Shown here: one piece after another, positions 35,171 through 46,776 of the stretch
How positions within the stretch are numbered: position 1 is the first letter of the stretch
Layout of the letters: the number at the start of each line of letters is the position of its first letter
Assembly (NCBI GenBank): GCA_018296165.2
Contig: JACKQL020000066.1
Span: forward strand, 1 to 64,000
DNA length: 64,000 nucleotides
Source of the DNA: Termitomyces sp. T153
Lineage: Eukaryota > Basidiomycota > Agaricomycetes > Agaricales > Lyophyllaceae
Reading direction: 5' to 3'
The notes under the pieces: model-generated
Seen by the model: the letters and a program-made list of their open reading frames with translations, nothing else
Databases searched by the model: none
Told to the model about the DNA's origin: nothing
Position numbers and translations under genes: made by a program

Positions 35171-36240
35171 AATCCAAGGGATTGTCACGTTGAGCTCTTG
35201 AGGCTGTTTGAGCTTGATTCGGACACAAGACCGTCTATAATAAGTTTTTCTAACTTTTATCGTTCAAGGTAAGTAAGGAGCTCGAGCAACGAAGCAAAGT
35301 CCGAGTTGTCGACGGTTGTCGAAAACGTTAGGATCCATATTTGGCACTGTTGACTTTAGCCCACGATCGGATTCGGAATTATGAATTCAACTTATAACCT
35401 CGACGACAAAGAGTCTCATAAAATTCCGCTTTAAACATTGTTCTGGTCATCATACACCTATCAAACTCTTAACCTACTTCTCTCTCGTGGAGAATCACTG
35501 CGATATATCTATATCTGTATCCAATGGAAGCTGCCACTTCACGTCGTTCACGTCGCTTTTTGAGCAACAATCGGTAAATCATGATTCTTATGTCTATCAT
35601 CAAGTGCATCTCTTGTTCTAAGCTTGATACATCTGGCCATCTGAAATATTCATTCGGCCGGCACGCTCGTTCCAACAACTCACCATACATAACAGTGTAC
35701 ACGTTTGACAATCGATAGCGCCCAAAATCAAATTAATCCTGAGAATCCACTCCATCCAGATAAGCTTTCGCAGTATGCTTAAGTTCTAACACTTTGTTTA
35801 CTAGTAGCTATGAATGCCCTTGGACGTCTCTGATCGTCACAGATAGGACGCTGAATTATCGCCACCTTCTCATCCTACAAGTTCATATTTTCGAGGGGAA
35901 AGGCTGTTATTCATGAATCACATTAAGCCTTGATCGATGGCTTGATTCCTCCGAGTTGGTCGGTTACCATGATCATCTTCCAAAAAAGGCGTCACAAGCT
36001 GGATTGTAATTTTATACGACGCTCACACATCTACCAAATTCAGGGTACTTGACATGGCTATTAATCTGCAGTTGATTTTGAGATGTTTGAGTCGGATCTG
36101 TGGATTCTCTCCTGATTGTAGTAGATGTAATGATGAACGATTAGACTGGTCGATCATTCCCTCACCCAAGATTTTGCCAGCATCCCCACAAACTCTTCCA
36201 CATACTTCTTCTAGCATCGAGGTCGTCGACTTTCAGCAGT
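35171..36240. other. Divergent intergenic region
   Basis: This lies between PFS2 (-) and the first membrane-protein gene (+) and should hold both promoters. I see no supported gene. An ORF at 36054 that reads into the next gene in frame is likely the unspliced upstream extension. Confidence 0.35.
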
Positions 36241-37859
36241 ATGGCAAATCGGTGGCTTTTGTGGTATTTTCGATTCATGTATGTCCCTCTGTCTTTCAGC
36301 ATTGCTCCAGATGGTCACAAGCTTGCAACAGAGTCGTTTTTGTTGCTTTTGAGAACGCCCTTGGCATCAAAGTGATTGGCCCCATGAAACCTGTATTTCT
36401 TCATGAAGCCGTAAATCTCACTGTGGTTCACGGTCCCGGTGATCCCTCGTCATTCAATCTTAAAGCACTATGCAACAACAAAACGGTCCCTCTTCTTTTT
36501 TCTGTGCCAACCAGCAACCAAAATTTCTCCATACCTGCGGGACAATTATCACAGGTTGCTCCTGTTGCGTACGTGATTCCTCCTCGTCCTTCGAGTTGTC
36601 TTATGAGGTACCTTCAGTTCGTGTGTTCTTCAGGCTACAGACACCTCGTAAGTATTTCGTGTGAATCTTACTCAACAGACGTCTAATAGACGCCAAGAAA
36701 TAAGACCACGCTCGCTTCTACACCACCCTTTCAAGTCCTGTCCATAGACCCGCCAAAATTGTTTTCACAGTCATTACCTGACTCTGTGACTCTTCTGACT
36801 ACTACTGGCAGTACCCCTACAGTTTCAACCTTACCGCCGGCTTCAACCACATCTTTATCGACAGCTAATACTACGTGCGTTGCTAGTCCAGAAAATACCC
36901 CCTGATTTTCATCTGACTCTCTGCGCTAGGACATTGGACGCCTCTTCTGAATTCCCAGATTCAGGGACTTCTCAGGGCTCCAGTACCTCTGTTCTGAGGC
37001 AGTTGACGCAGTTGACGCAGGGATCATTGACTACAGATGTGGGGGTGTCGGTCTCAGGACAAGCGACGGCCATAATGGAGACCTTCACTACTACAGATTC
37101 CCTTGGCAACGTTTTGACCATTACGTCCCAGGCATCTGTGAACCTAGCTGGAGGTGCCACTTCAGCTCCGTCCGGTTTTACGGCTGTTGAAAAAACAACG
37201 ACGATTACTCTTGGCACTGGTTCTGCGACCAGTATCATGACTCTTACTTTCACCACCAATATTCCCATCCAATCAGCGGAGTCTTCGGATTCTTCCACTG
37301 CTCCTCGATCTCGGTTGACTACCACTCAAATTGCCGCTACCATCGGTGGAATTCTGGGGAGCATGGCTGTCCTTGCTCTACTAATTTTTCTTGCTTGCTT
37401 CATTCGACGTCGACGACGGTGCTCTGGTCCCCCCATTCCTTTCCCCCACGATCCATCATATGAGCAACCCCCGGAAAAGTCTGGTGTGCAACATTGCTTC
37501 TCCTCTTTCTTTCGCGAGTTTGACTTCTAAACCTTTCAGCTCACTTAACAGAAGGTACACCACGACCGGTTCAGACACGGCATGATATCTCCCCGACGAC
37601 ACAGCTTACTCTGGAAACTGAGGATAATGCATGTCCAGAAGAATTGGAAGCTCTAACACAAGAGGCTGTGAACACCAGGAGGCTCCGATTGCAAGTACAG
37701 CATCTGAGCGAGCGAATCTGGGAATTGGAGGATCAACAAAGGGAATTCGGGCCTTATGTTATGCATTGGCCGTATTCCTCTATGGAAGATCTTCACCCCC
37801 CTGACTATGCGGACTCTGTGGATTCGTATACCTACACACAACGAATTACTCACGCCTAG
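36241..37859 (+). CDS. Membrane-protein array, copy 1: KNH-like ectodomain, stalk, TM helix, coiled-coil tail
   Basis: ATG 36241 starts a 38-nt exon that joins 36332 over a 53-nt intron. Together they encode a signal sequence (ANRWLLWYFRFIVVFVAF). A small beta domain follows: AVNLTVVHGPGDPSSFNLKA matches the LTVxWxxxxxDPxxFxL start of Kre9/KNH-type Ig-like domains. Next is a long Ser/Thr stalk, then the membrane helix ATIGGILGSMAVLALLIFLA with a stop-transfer FIRRRRR (near 37340-37420). The tail includes a heptad-like helix (VQHLSERIWELEDQQREF) and ends at 37859. Inner exon limits between 36560 and 36920 and at 37480-37560 are uncertain. It is the most divergent member. A cell-surface sensor is plausible but unproven. 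Confidence 0.65.
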
Positions 37860-38673
37860 TGGATCATTGATGTGCCAGACATTATCGTACACTGGTAGGC
37901 TGTAGGCCCTCGTTATACCTTATCATTCACTTATACACCTCACTCTCTTTACAACTGTCTCTCTCTTGCATGTGTATGTATCACGCACTGCCTACGGTGA
38001 CAGCTGACGGACGATGTTCATAATGATAGAGAGCGAGTCAGGCTCCCGGGAACTACCGGGAAATGACGTTCACTTTCGTGCTATGTATGGCTGAGAAGTT
38101 AGGTGCTGTATTCCTCTTAATATCTCACTCGATCACGTCGGACGTCAGTCAAGACGAACGGAATCCCTGGAACAGTTGTCGCGAAGTGTCTTTCTGGCCC
38201 CCCGCTGGCGACCACCATGATTCTCGTGGAAGTTGGCTGTCTGTTCCTCGATCTGCCACTGATTTTCGACTTGAAGCATACCTGGAAACTTCTGTTTCTC
38301 TCATGACTTTGACAATTCAATATAGCTCTCGAATATCAGATTGCTGCTATATTGGAATGATACCAACATGATCATGTTTGTACTACATATACTTGTTATC
38401 CTGGTCCAACTGGTTGGCGTTCTGCCCTGACAGATGACAAATAACAAACCAAGTATGCATAGCCTCTCTATGCCAAACCTCCAATTTGAAGGTGAATTTC
38501 TTCCCATGTACGGCCGGGCCTTGCAAGACCCATCCGACCGCCCCCGTCATTGACCTATAGTGATTAACTTTGACTGATGAACAAGTAAATCATGTCGATT
38601 ATCTTCGGCGTTCCTAGCATGTCGTTTGTCCTTCTTAACAAGTGCAAGACGCGTCAAGTTCATCCTAATAGCG
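37860..38673. other. Intergenic
   Basis: Gap between array copies 1 and 2. I see no repeat shared with the other gaps and no gene. Confidence 0.3.
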
Positions 38674-40237
38674 ATGTTTCCTTCTTACAAGAGGTCCTTT
38701 CATCTTGAGCTTCTGTACGCTCTCCGATCTATTCTTTTCGACATTTGTTTGACTGATTCATCATAGCTTCTTTTGTTTTCTCCGGACCTCTGAAGCCCTG
38801 ACTCTCAATTCTCCCTCAACTCCGTTAACCATTGGTTCTTCACTTCAAGTCACCTGGGCTTCAACCCCTACCGACCCACCTTCGTTCAATCTAGATGCTG
38901 TGTGTATTCCGTTGGCTACTTTGGGCGTGTCCACTACGATACATTTGACTTCAAACCCGATGAATACTGGAGTAGGAGCAGCTTCTGTGATCCCCAGTCT
39001 GTCTGAGGCCCAGGTTGGCGATCTTGGAGGTATTCAGCTAGAGTAAGCATAAGAAGTCTGTATGAAGTTTTCTTGATTTATTATTCACATTTCAGTATTC
39101 GGTGTCAAATCAGAGCAACAAGTAGCATGTAGGATCTCTTTGTGACCCATTGTAGATGCGCAAGCTTACTTGAGCTCTTAATGACGATAGTGTACTTGCC
39201 AAGGTTGACACCACTCTTAACATCGGCGGATCCCCACCCCCTTCCACTTCTATCTCTACGATTCCCTCATCATCTTCGAGTATTTCATCTTCGAATATTT
39301 CATTTATCACTCTCCTAAACTCTACGTCGACCGTTACATTACTCACCACATCAACATTGAATACCGTTCCTGCAAGGTGAGCCCTGCGAGAGATCTTGAG
39401 ATAGCGTTTATTTGATTCCAAATCACAAGTACCCTCTTTTTTGTACCTTCAATAACTAGCAACCGACTTACTACAAGTTTCGCTACACCATCATCATCAC
39501 CATCATCATCATCGACTTCATTGAAATCTTCTGCTGTGGAGAATGCGACTGCCACTTCAAACAGTTTTACATCTTTAGTTCTTTCATCATCACCTGGCCG
39601 ATTCATCTCATCTTCAACTTCGAACCGCCTTGATATGAACTCTACCTTGGCCCCAGTCTTCACTGCCAACAGCAATGCAACAAATACTTTGCCAACAGTG
39701 ACCCCAGCTCCGCAGGCTTCTGATAAAAAGGCAACACCGACGGGCGTTATTGTGGGTGGAGTCATGGGTGGCTTCGCAGTGGTTGCAGTGATCGGTGTCA
39801 TTATTTTCATACTATGGCGTCGGCACCGAAATCATCAGAACGAGCTCGGAGATTTAAACTTTGGCGTGGACGATGGTATGAATACTTGAGATTTTGCCGT
39901 GTTACCATTTTGAAACTTGATACTTCCAGAATGGTTCGGACCCCCACCTGGAACTAGATCACCAGGGCCCGCAGAATTTGATAGCGGAGTAAGGGAACCG
40001 CAGGAAATGATTCAACATCGCGATACCTATGCTTATCCCAACTACTCCCCTCCGTCTGAAACCGGGTATCAAGCCTCGTATACGAGACACGACGATCTTG
40101 CGCATGGATATCAAGATCACGATCTCCGGGCCTTCTCAAGCTCTCCAATACCCTCTGGGAGAATTCGCCGTGATACTCACAATCTATCTTCAAGTAGTAA
40201 TGGTAGTACCAGTGGACTGCTTCCAGCGTATACTTGA
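38674..40237 (+). CDS. Membrane-protein array, copy 2
   Basis: Exon 1 from ATG 38674 joins an acceptor at about 38767 to give a signal sequence (LELLFFCFLRTSEAL) and the best-kept ectodomain start of the array: PLTIGSSLQVTWASTPTDPP, then SFNLDAVCIPLATLGV. This closely fits the Kre9/KNH-like pattern (LxVxWxxxxxDPxxFxL). Several short exons of Ser/Thr-rich stalk follow (39190-39380 and 39460-39730). The membrane helix is GVIVGGVMGGFAVVAVIGVI with a WRRHR stop-transfer. The cytosolic exon starts at the conserved E/W junction (EWFGPPPG, about 39930) and ends with TTGA at 40237. Exon ends in the stalk are approximate. The tail is longer and Tyr-rich compared with copies 3 and 4. Confidence 0.7.
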
Positions 40238-41028
40238 GCTCTGTCTGTACACCCGCGTTGGTCAAGACAACTCATATATTCTTTATGGTCAGCGGAGCGT
40301 CGACCGTTCTTACCAATCAATCACTCACTATTTGTCTCTTGTCTACAACGATTTGATTTGGTAGAGTACAAATCAAGTAGTCTCCCGGTAATTTTATCAG
40401 TATCGGTTTTAATAGATAGAAGAAATACACCTCTCGTCGTGTCCCTACTAACACGCCGGCGAACTTCGATTGTAGCCTAGAATTTCAACTACCTGGAAGT
40501 CATTCCGTTAATTGTCGTGTCTCATCATTTAGTAGTAATTATGGATCGGGCGGTACAGGTTTACGTTGATATCATCGATATCATTATGTCCTGTTGGGTA
40601 GAGATCTTCTCATCAATATCTTTTAAACGACATTTGTCAGTATGTCCAAGGGTATACCGGGCATGTTTTCACAGGTTTCGTATAGCGACGAACAGATTCG
40701 CCAATACTCTATGGAAATTGAGCTGCTCTCGTGTCGCTCTCGTGAGCCACGACTAATATTACCTTAAATTGTATTGCTAGTAGAATATCCATAGCTAATT
40801 ACTTTAGTAGGGAGATATCAATATAGTAATATGATAACATCAGAAAAAGAGATATTGAACCGTTCCCATGGGTCTTGTTGGATGATGAGCTCCTTGACTT
40901 GTTCATCATTTTTCTCAGCCAGGCTACGGTTTTCTTTTAAACTACTGGGGGATCCATGACTGGGTGTGAAATTCGCCTCTAACAAGATGTACACACGATC
41001 CTCAAGTGTATTCAAGCTCAGGTCCCTA
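40238..41028. other. Intergenic
   Basis: Gap between array copies 2 and 3. No gene is supported; small frames on both strands lack motifs. Confidence 0.3.
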
Positions 41029-42615
41029 ATGTGCGTCTATTTTTCCCTTACGGCTTTGGTGTGTCATGGCATTCCTCAGTTCTCGAATGTACAGAATCCT
41101 TGGCTTTCTTTCAAGGGGTGATGCTCTTACTTTTGACGTTCCGACCCCCTCCGTCTCTCCACACCAAACGCTAGTTTCGGCGCGGATGTCTCTTAGTGAC
41201 AACATGAACGCAGCTCTCAAACAAGAAAGCGCTATGATTCACCCACAGTCTCGAAATACCACTGTGTTTTCGAATTTATCGTTCCGTACAGGGCCTTCGT
41301 ACGTGAAAGTCCACCAAACTGCGCAAGTTATGATTAACAAAAGGTTCACAAAGTTCCAGACATCAGCCGACTGCGCCCACGAGAACGACTACCAAGTAAG
41401 TTATTCTGTCCTACTTAGAGAGGACCAACCTAAGAAGAAATGGTCCAACATCCAGCATTCCAACAACTTCCAACCAGCAAACTCCCAAAATGAGTGTACT
41501 AACAAGTAGCGTACCAAGTGTAGGCAACTCCGAGTCACTTCCCAGTACCAGCCAGACCTCGCAAATAAACACTTCGTGCGTTTTCTGATTAAGCGCAAGT
41601 GGCATGCCAAAGCTGACGGAGTCTAACAGCGCGTCCCCTCCACTGTCAAGTAGTCAACATTCAGGTACCAACGAGATACCACGGAGTTCTCAGGATCCGA
41701 CCCCCGTAGCATCTCAGCAGGCTAAAACTTCTGCAGCAATTGCAGGATTGGGAGACAACAGCCCGGTCACAGCTTTGATCGCTTCAAGTTCACTATCGCC
41801 GACGACCAATGGTTCCATCTCAATGGTCACCACCACCACCACCACCACAAGTTCGATGTCAAACCATTCGACACTTGCAACTAGTCAGGGTCTCATCTCG
41901 AAGCGGCACATTGGTCCGATTGTCGGGGGCGTTCTTGGTGGTGTATTTGGCCTAGTGATCATTGCTGGAACAATGTTTTTCTGTTGTCGTCGCAAGCGTC
42001 AGAATCGATCTGACCTTGATCTTTGGCGGGCTAAGAGAGATAGCAACATGTCTCCGTCTCCGTCGTTCAAAGAGGGTATGCTCAGCCTGATATCGAATCA
42101 AGAAAACCATTTGCTAACTTTCCCTAGAATGGTCGGCTAGAATCGATTTTACCATGGATGAAGCTGCTAGGCAAACAGAAAGGACTCGTTCGAGAGCAGG
42201 AAGTACACCTCGCCTACCAAATGATGGTTATCATGATACAAGTGGACGGCAGAGCCCAGATACAATAGGAGAGAATACTTTGTATGGGTATCCTGGAAGC
42301 AGCCTAAGCCCCTCAATCCCATTACTCATGCCGAACATTCGCCACAGAGAGCATTGGCCAAGTCGTGGCTACTCAGAATCTAGCGGAGAGACCGAAACCG
42401 AATCAGAACACGTTGGTACGTTGGTCCAAGATCTTCGAAGTCCGGTTGTATCAGTGAGAACGACCACAGGGGAGAGTCCGGAAACCAAAGAGGAAAAAGA
42501 TGGGCTGGAACGAGAAAGGCGTCGTCAAGAAATTCTCGAGCGGATGCAGAGGGTACTGGACAATAGTTCGGATGGCTTTGACTTGTTCACGGACGATGTT
42601 AGAGGTAGAAAGTGA
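41029..42615 (+). CDS. Membrane-protein array, copy 3
   Basis: ATG 41029 opens a hydrophobic leader (CVYFSLTALV) that joins GDALTFDVPTPSVSPHQTL after a 55-nt intron. The alternative ATG at 41066 reads through the intron instead. The ectodomain has lost the VxWT core (it reads VSARMSLSDN) but keeps SYVKVHQTA in common with copy 4. The stalk is Ser/Thr-rich. The membrane helix IGPIVGGVLGGVFGLVIIAG is followed by CCRRKRQ. The tail exon begins EWSARIDF at about 42127 and carries MDEAARQTERTRS, SGRQSPDTIGE and a basic-acidic helix ending in LDNSSDGFDLFTDD. The tail is closely related to copy 4, whereas the ectodomain is not. Confidence 0.7.
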
Positions 42616-43425
42616 CGCGTGTGACATAAGTTAAACCAGTGCGTTGAAAGGACAAGTAACGGTACAATTGCCAGTGGAGTGCAAGTGGTTTCGATTGCAA
42701 CCCGCCGTCTTGATCCGAAACACGTGTACGTTCGTCGTTAACCCGGGCTGAGTCCAAACGATAACCATGACGGTCTTTCGCATCATTCTCATCCTCCTGG
42801 TCCTGAATGTTTGGACACTCGTCTGGATACTCGTCACCGCTGAAGGTTTTGATAGTCGTGTGAGCACCGTAGGACCCATCGTGACCCCTACGTATCGATT
42901 CAACTACCCCGAACCGATAACAAGTCTCGTGTACTTGTTATGACAACTTCGCGCCTGGATATATCATGATCACTGCCATGCTGACTACCTAACGATGCTC
43001 GTAATCCTGGAAATTCGAGTTTAAATAGCAGACTATCCCAGCTCTTGAACTTACTGTGGCCAGGACAACAACTCCAGACCATGCTTGATCACTCATCTTG
43101 AATCTCGATAATGATACAAACTGAGAAAAAAAACCTGTCTCTCGATAGGTTAGTCACCAGCTCGGTTTCTGTGTCGTCTTCATTCTTCATACACTGTCGC
43201 CAAGCTCGACTGATCATCTAAACGTTCATTGACGTCGTATTTAAGGCCGCAGTTTCCTACGTCGTGTCAACGACATTCCTTTCCAGAGGAAATCACTATC
43301 ACAACATGATTGATCATTCTGAGTCCTGGCTACACTGATCACCTGGCCTGAGAGATCTTCCTGACCATCAGTATTACCAAGCCGAAACTTGTCATCACAA
43401 GCGAGATGTATACAACTTCTGCCAT
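42601..43425 (-). CDS. Possible small membrane protein gene, exons unresolved
   Basis: On the minus strand, ATG 43425 opens AEVVYISLVMTSFGLVILMV, a clear membrane helix with a basic flank (RKISQ). A second frame from about 43092 encodes SDQAWSGVVVLAT ahead of a GTAAGT donor. From about 42890 to 42601 a third, highly charged open frame (containing FSGDEYPDECPNIQDQEDEN) ends at a stop opposite the 3' end of copy 3. These could be exons of one gene, but I cannot fix the junctions. A related helix occurs at the same relative place before copy 5 (46380-46440), which supports real sequence rather than chance. Confidence 0.25.
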
Positions 43426-43809
43426 GGTGTAACGACGAACAGATTCGGTCTCTCCGGTAACGAAACTCAAACTTCTCCGAATCATGTCTAGTAGTATTTA
43501 CGACTAGCACAATCCACTGAGTTTGTATCTCGACTCAAGGTAAACAGCTTGTATAATTCTTATTGATACTTCTTACACCATATCGCGACGAAGCATCAAG
43601 AGGAAAAAGAACCGAGACGGCCGCGACCAGCCGTTCCTGTTGTGTTTTTTCTTGAATGATGAATGCCTTAGCTTTGCTGTTCATCAAATCTTTTTTTCAA
43701 TCAATCTATATACTCTTTTCCTTTTATACTGTGCTAGGAAGCAACGACTGCGTGTGAAGTTCCCTCCACCAAAATGCCCTCACGAGCCTCAAGTGTCTTC
43801 AAATCTACG

Positions 43810-45475
43810 ATGTATGCTTCCCTCTTATTATTGCTTTATCATGAGCCTTAGCCTCGTCCGGATATACAGGATCCTTAGCTTCTTATACAGAGCTGGTGCT
43901 CTTGATTTTAAGGTTTCACCTACCTCAGTTTTCATGGAAAAAACGCTGGAAGTGTCATGGACTGCCTCTTCTGATGACAATCCCAGGTCCTTCGAACTCA
44001 GCATAAATTGTGACACGATGAACACCGTACCTCTACTTCAACCAACGAAAGTCGCACAAGCCCTTTCGTTTCCCTTCAAAATACCCAATATTCACCCCCA
44101 GTTTAAGTTACCGTACGTGAAAGTCCATCAAGCCTTGCGGGCCAGGATTAACACAGGTTCAGAACTCGCTGTAATTTGCTCGCGAAGACCAAGTGAGTTT
44201 GACTGTTTTGCTTTGAGAAGACCAACTTGATAGAAGGAATAGTTCAGATCCCCATGATCCCTTGGAGACAATTCCAACTGCCACCTTCACAATAATTCTT
44301 AGCTCAGGTCAATCGACATCAACGACACATGGGTCAACTTCACCATCACCATCAAGAGCCTCGCAAGCAAGTGCGTCGGCGTCTGGTTCGAGCCCCGACA
44401 CCACTCCAAATCAAACCTCACAAACAGACAGAACTGAGTGCGTCTTCTGGAGGAACGCAGGTCAAAGCCGATAAGAGTTGACAAGATCTATTAGTTCGAC
44501 CGCATCATCTGCTATTTCTACCGCTTCGATATCCTCTGAATCAATATCAACGTCCCAGAGAACGATTCCTACAACGTCTCAAGGACAACCTCCCTCCAGT
44601 TCAGGAATATCGAGCGAAGGTCCGTTTGCAGATTCACCTCAGCTCACTTTGGCAACCAGCGGTATTTCTCCCTCAATGACCACCACTCCAACGTCGACCG
44701 CCAGTGGTAGTATTTTTTCAATGACCACAACATCGACAGCTAATGGAAGTCATGCGAAGCGGCCCATTGCCGCAATTGTCGGAGGCGTTCTTGGAGGCGT
44801 GTTCGGCCTAGTCATCATTGCTGCAACTATATTGTTCTGTCGTCGTAAGCGTCAGAATCCACAGAATCTCGACTTTTTGCCGGCTATGAGAGATACTAAC
44901 GCGTCTCCGTTTCCGTTATTAAAAGAGGGTACGCTCGGTCCCATGTTAAAACCAACAGCCCTGTTTTTTGCTGATTTTTCCTAGAATGGATGGCTAGAAT
45001 GGAGGCTGCCATGGATGAGGCTGCGAAGCAGACCGCGAAGCAAATAGAAAGGGTTCGTTCTAAAACGGGAAGCACACCTCGCCCATCAAATGACTATCAC
45101 AATACAAGTGGACGACAGAGCCTAGATACGATAGGGGACGAGGAATGGTATGGATACCCTGGTCCCCCCGTTGATCACGCAACCGTTCTGCCGCCAGTAC
45201 CGGACATTTTTCATGGAGAGCACTTGCGAAGTCATAGCCATCTAGAATCTAGTGAGGAGGCTGGGGCTGAAGAAGCTATTGATGGGCTGGCCCATGGTTT
45301 TGGAGGTTTGACTGCATCAGGGAAACCTTCTACAAGCGGGAGTCTGGAAACTGACAAGGAAGATGTTGAGCTGGAAAGAGAAAGGCGTCGTAAGGAGATT
45401 CTCGAACAGATGCGGAAGGTCCTGGACGACAGTTCCGATGGTTTTGATTCGCTTTCAGATAATTTACGCAAGTGA
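43810..45475 (+). CDS. Membrane-protein array, copy 4
   Basis: A leader from ATG 43810 (YASLLLLLYH) or ATG 43842 (SLSLVRIYRILSFLYRAGAL) precedes the ectodomain. That domain has the intact KNH-like pattern KTLEVSWTASSDDNPRSFEL, then two Cys and YVKVHQALRARIN. A Ser/Thr-rich stalk follows (44270-44750). The membrane helix IAAIVGGVLGGVFGLVIIAA and CRRKRQN stop-transfer are nearly the same as in copy 3. The tail exon begins EWMARMEA at about 44985 and has MDEAAKQTAKQIERVRSKTG, SGRQSLDTIGD, then an ELERERRRKEILEQMRKVL helix and DDSSDGFDSLSD. It is the most complete member of the array. The start and the junction near 44195-44250 are uncertain. Confidence 0.7.
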
Positions 45476-46776
45476 AAAGTATAATGTATTTGTGTATTTT
45501 CTACTAGGCTGGACAGGTTGCTCCCACAAGGAGCTTGTACATAGAATTATCAGTACTAGTGTAGTTTTCTCGAACAAATGATGATAGTAGTTCCATCGGA
45601 ATCTTGATTCCGAATCACTCTATGTGCGGGCGATACCGGTTCTAGGCTGCGCCATTTATTAAAAAGTACTTCAAAGTACGTGTTTGTAAAAGTATCGACT
45701 CGCGCGCGTTGCGATAGTGTAACCGAGGGACTGTGATCGTCACTTCCGCGACTCATCAGCTTCACCACTTTAGCACGTGCACTGACAACGGAATCCCTTA
45801 TATCTTGCCCACTGGATCGCTAGGGTCTACAAAGCTCGAAACAGGCACTACAGGAAATGATTGATGAGATCCACCATGGCGCCCAGGAGATTTATCCCTC
45901 CGTACTCGGGTGTCGAAGCTCGTATACTGGATATATGTCAACTTTTCACAATCTCCATAGCACCACTGGAGCATCTTCGTAACATATCTTCAAGTAAATA
46001 TGATCGTACAACTTCCAACCTATGCTCTGTCACTGCCCCGTATTCTGCAGAGTACAGCTAATCATCGTAAATCTATCACTCTTTGCGAAGAATTCCGTTC
46101 ATCCTCCCTTGTTCAAAGTGGGTCCTGTCGCCATAAGTCTTATCAATGCGGGTTCTGAAGCGTATGTTTTTTACGTCACCTTTATACAAGGGCAGGCTGG
46201 CGGGAAGTTCAATTTCAGGATATTGTACTGATGTTCATTGAGCTTTTTATATGAAATCACTGCTTTTTGTGTTGAGTTATATTTCATCATCTCACCTGAC
46301 ATCAACGACATTCCATTCTGGAAAACTCTGGTGTGATCGACCCGAATCCTCCATTGATATCCTCTTGGGCTGAGCGGATTATCTTACCGTCACTATTTCC
46401 AAGCCAATACTTGACGTTACATCAAGGGATATGTTACAAGCTCCTCTTGTAGGCTTCCTGTTACAATGAACAAATTTGCTACTCGTATTTTGAAGAACCT
46501 CAGGTATCTTAACGTTAAAACATTTCAGTGAGCGAAAGTAATTAACGCAATGAAATCGTAATCGTGCCTCGATCTTGGACAAGATATATTGATGTATATT
46601 ACCTCTACTTCCACTATACTGCGTCGCGTATCAGGAAAATAAGATGTGGAACAGCTTTGTGATTCGTATCGGGTAGAAACAACCATAGCTTCAGTGTTCA
46701 TCAAGTTCTCGGTCAATCTCTATTTTTTTCTCCGTTATTGGATGAGGATGACTCGGTACGAGACTTCTTCGCTACA
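45476..46776. other. Array gap with duplicated minus-strand segment
   Basis: Positions about 46300-46440 resemble 43270-43430. ACGACATTCC(A/T)TTC, a CCTGG/CTTGGGCTGAG stretch and ACCAAGCC(G/A)A(A/T)ACTTG occur in the same order in both. On the minus strand this part encodes ISLDVTSSIGLEIVTVR, matching ISLVMTSFGLVILMVRK before copy 4. The tandem unit therefore includes intergenic DNA. The rest of the gap shows no supported gene. Confidence 0.4.

Noticed and set aside
39343..39810. Acidic minus-strand frame of 155 codons with a DDDDGDDD run
   Set aside because: Antisense of the Ser-rich stalk of array copy 2 (TCATCATCA repeats); no independent support.
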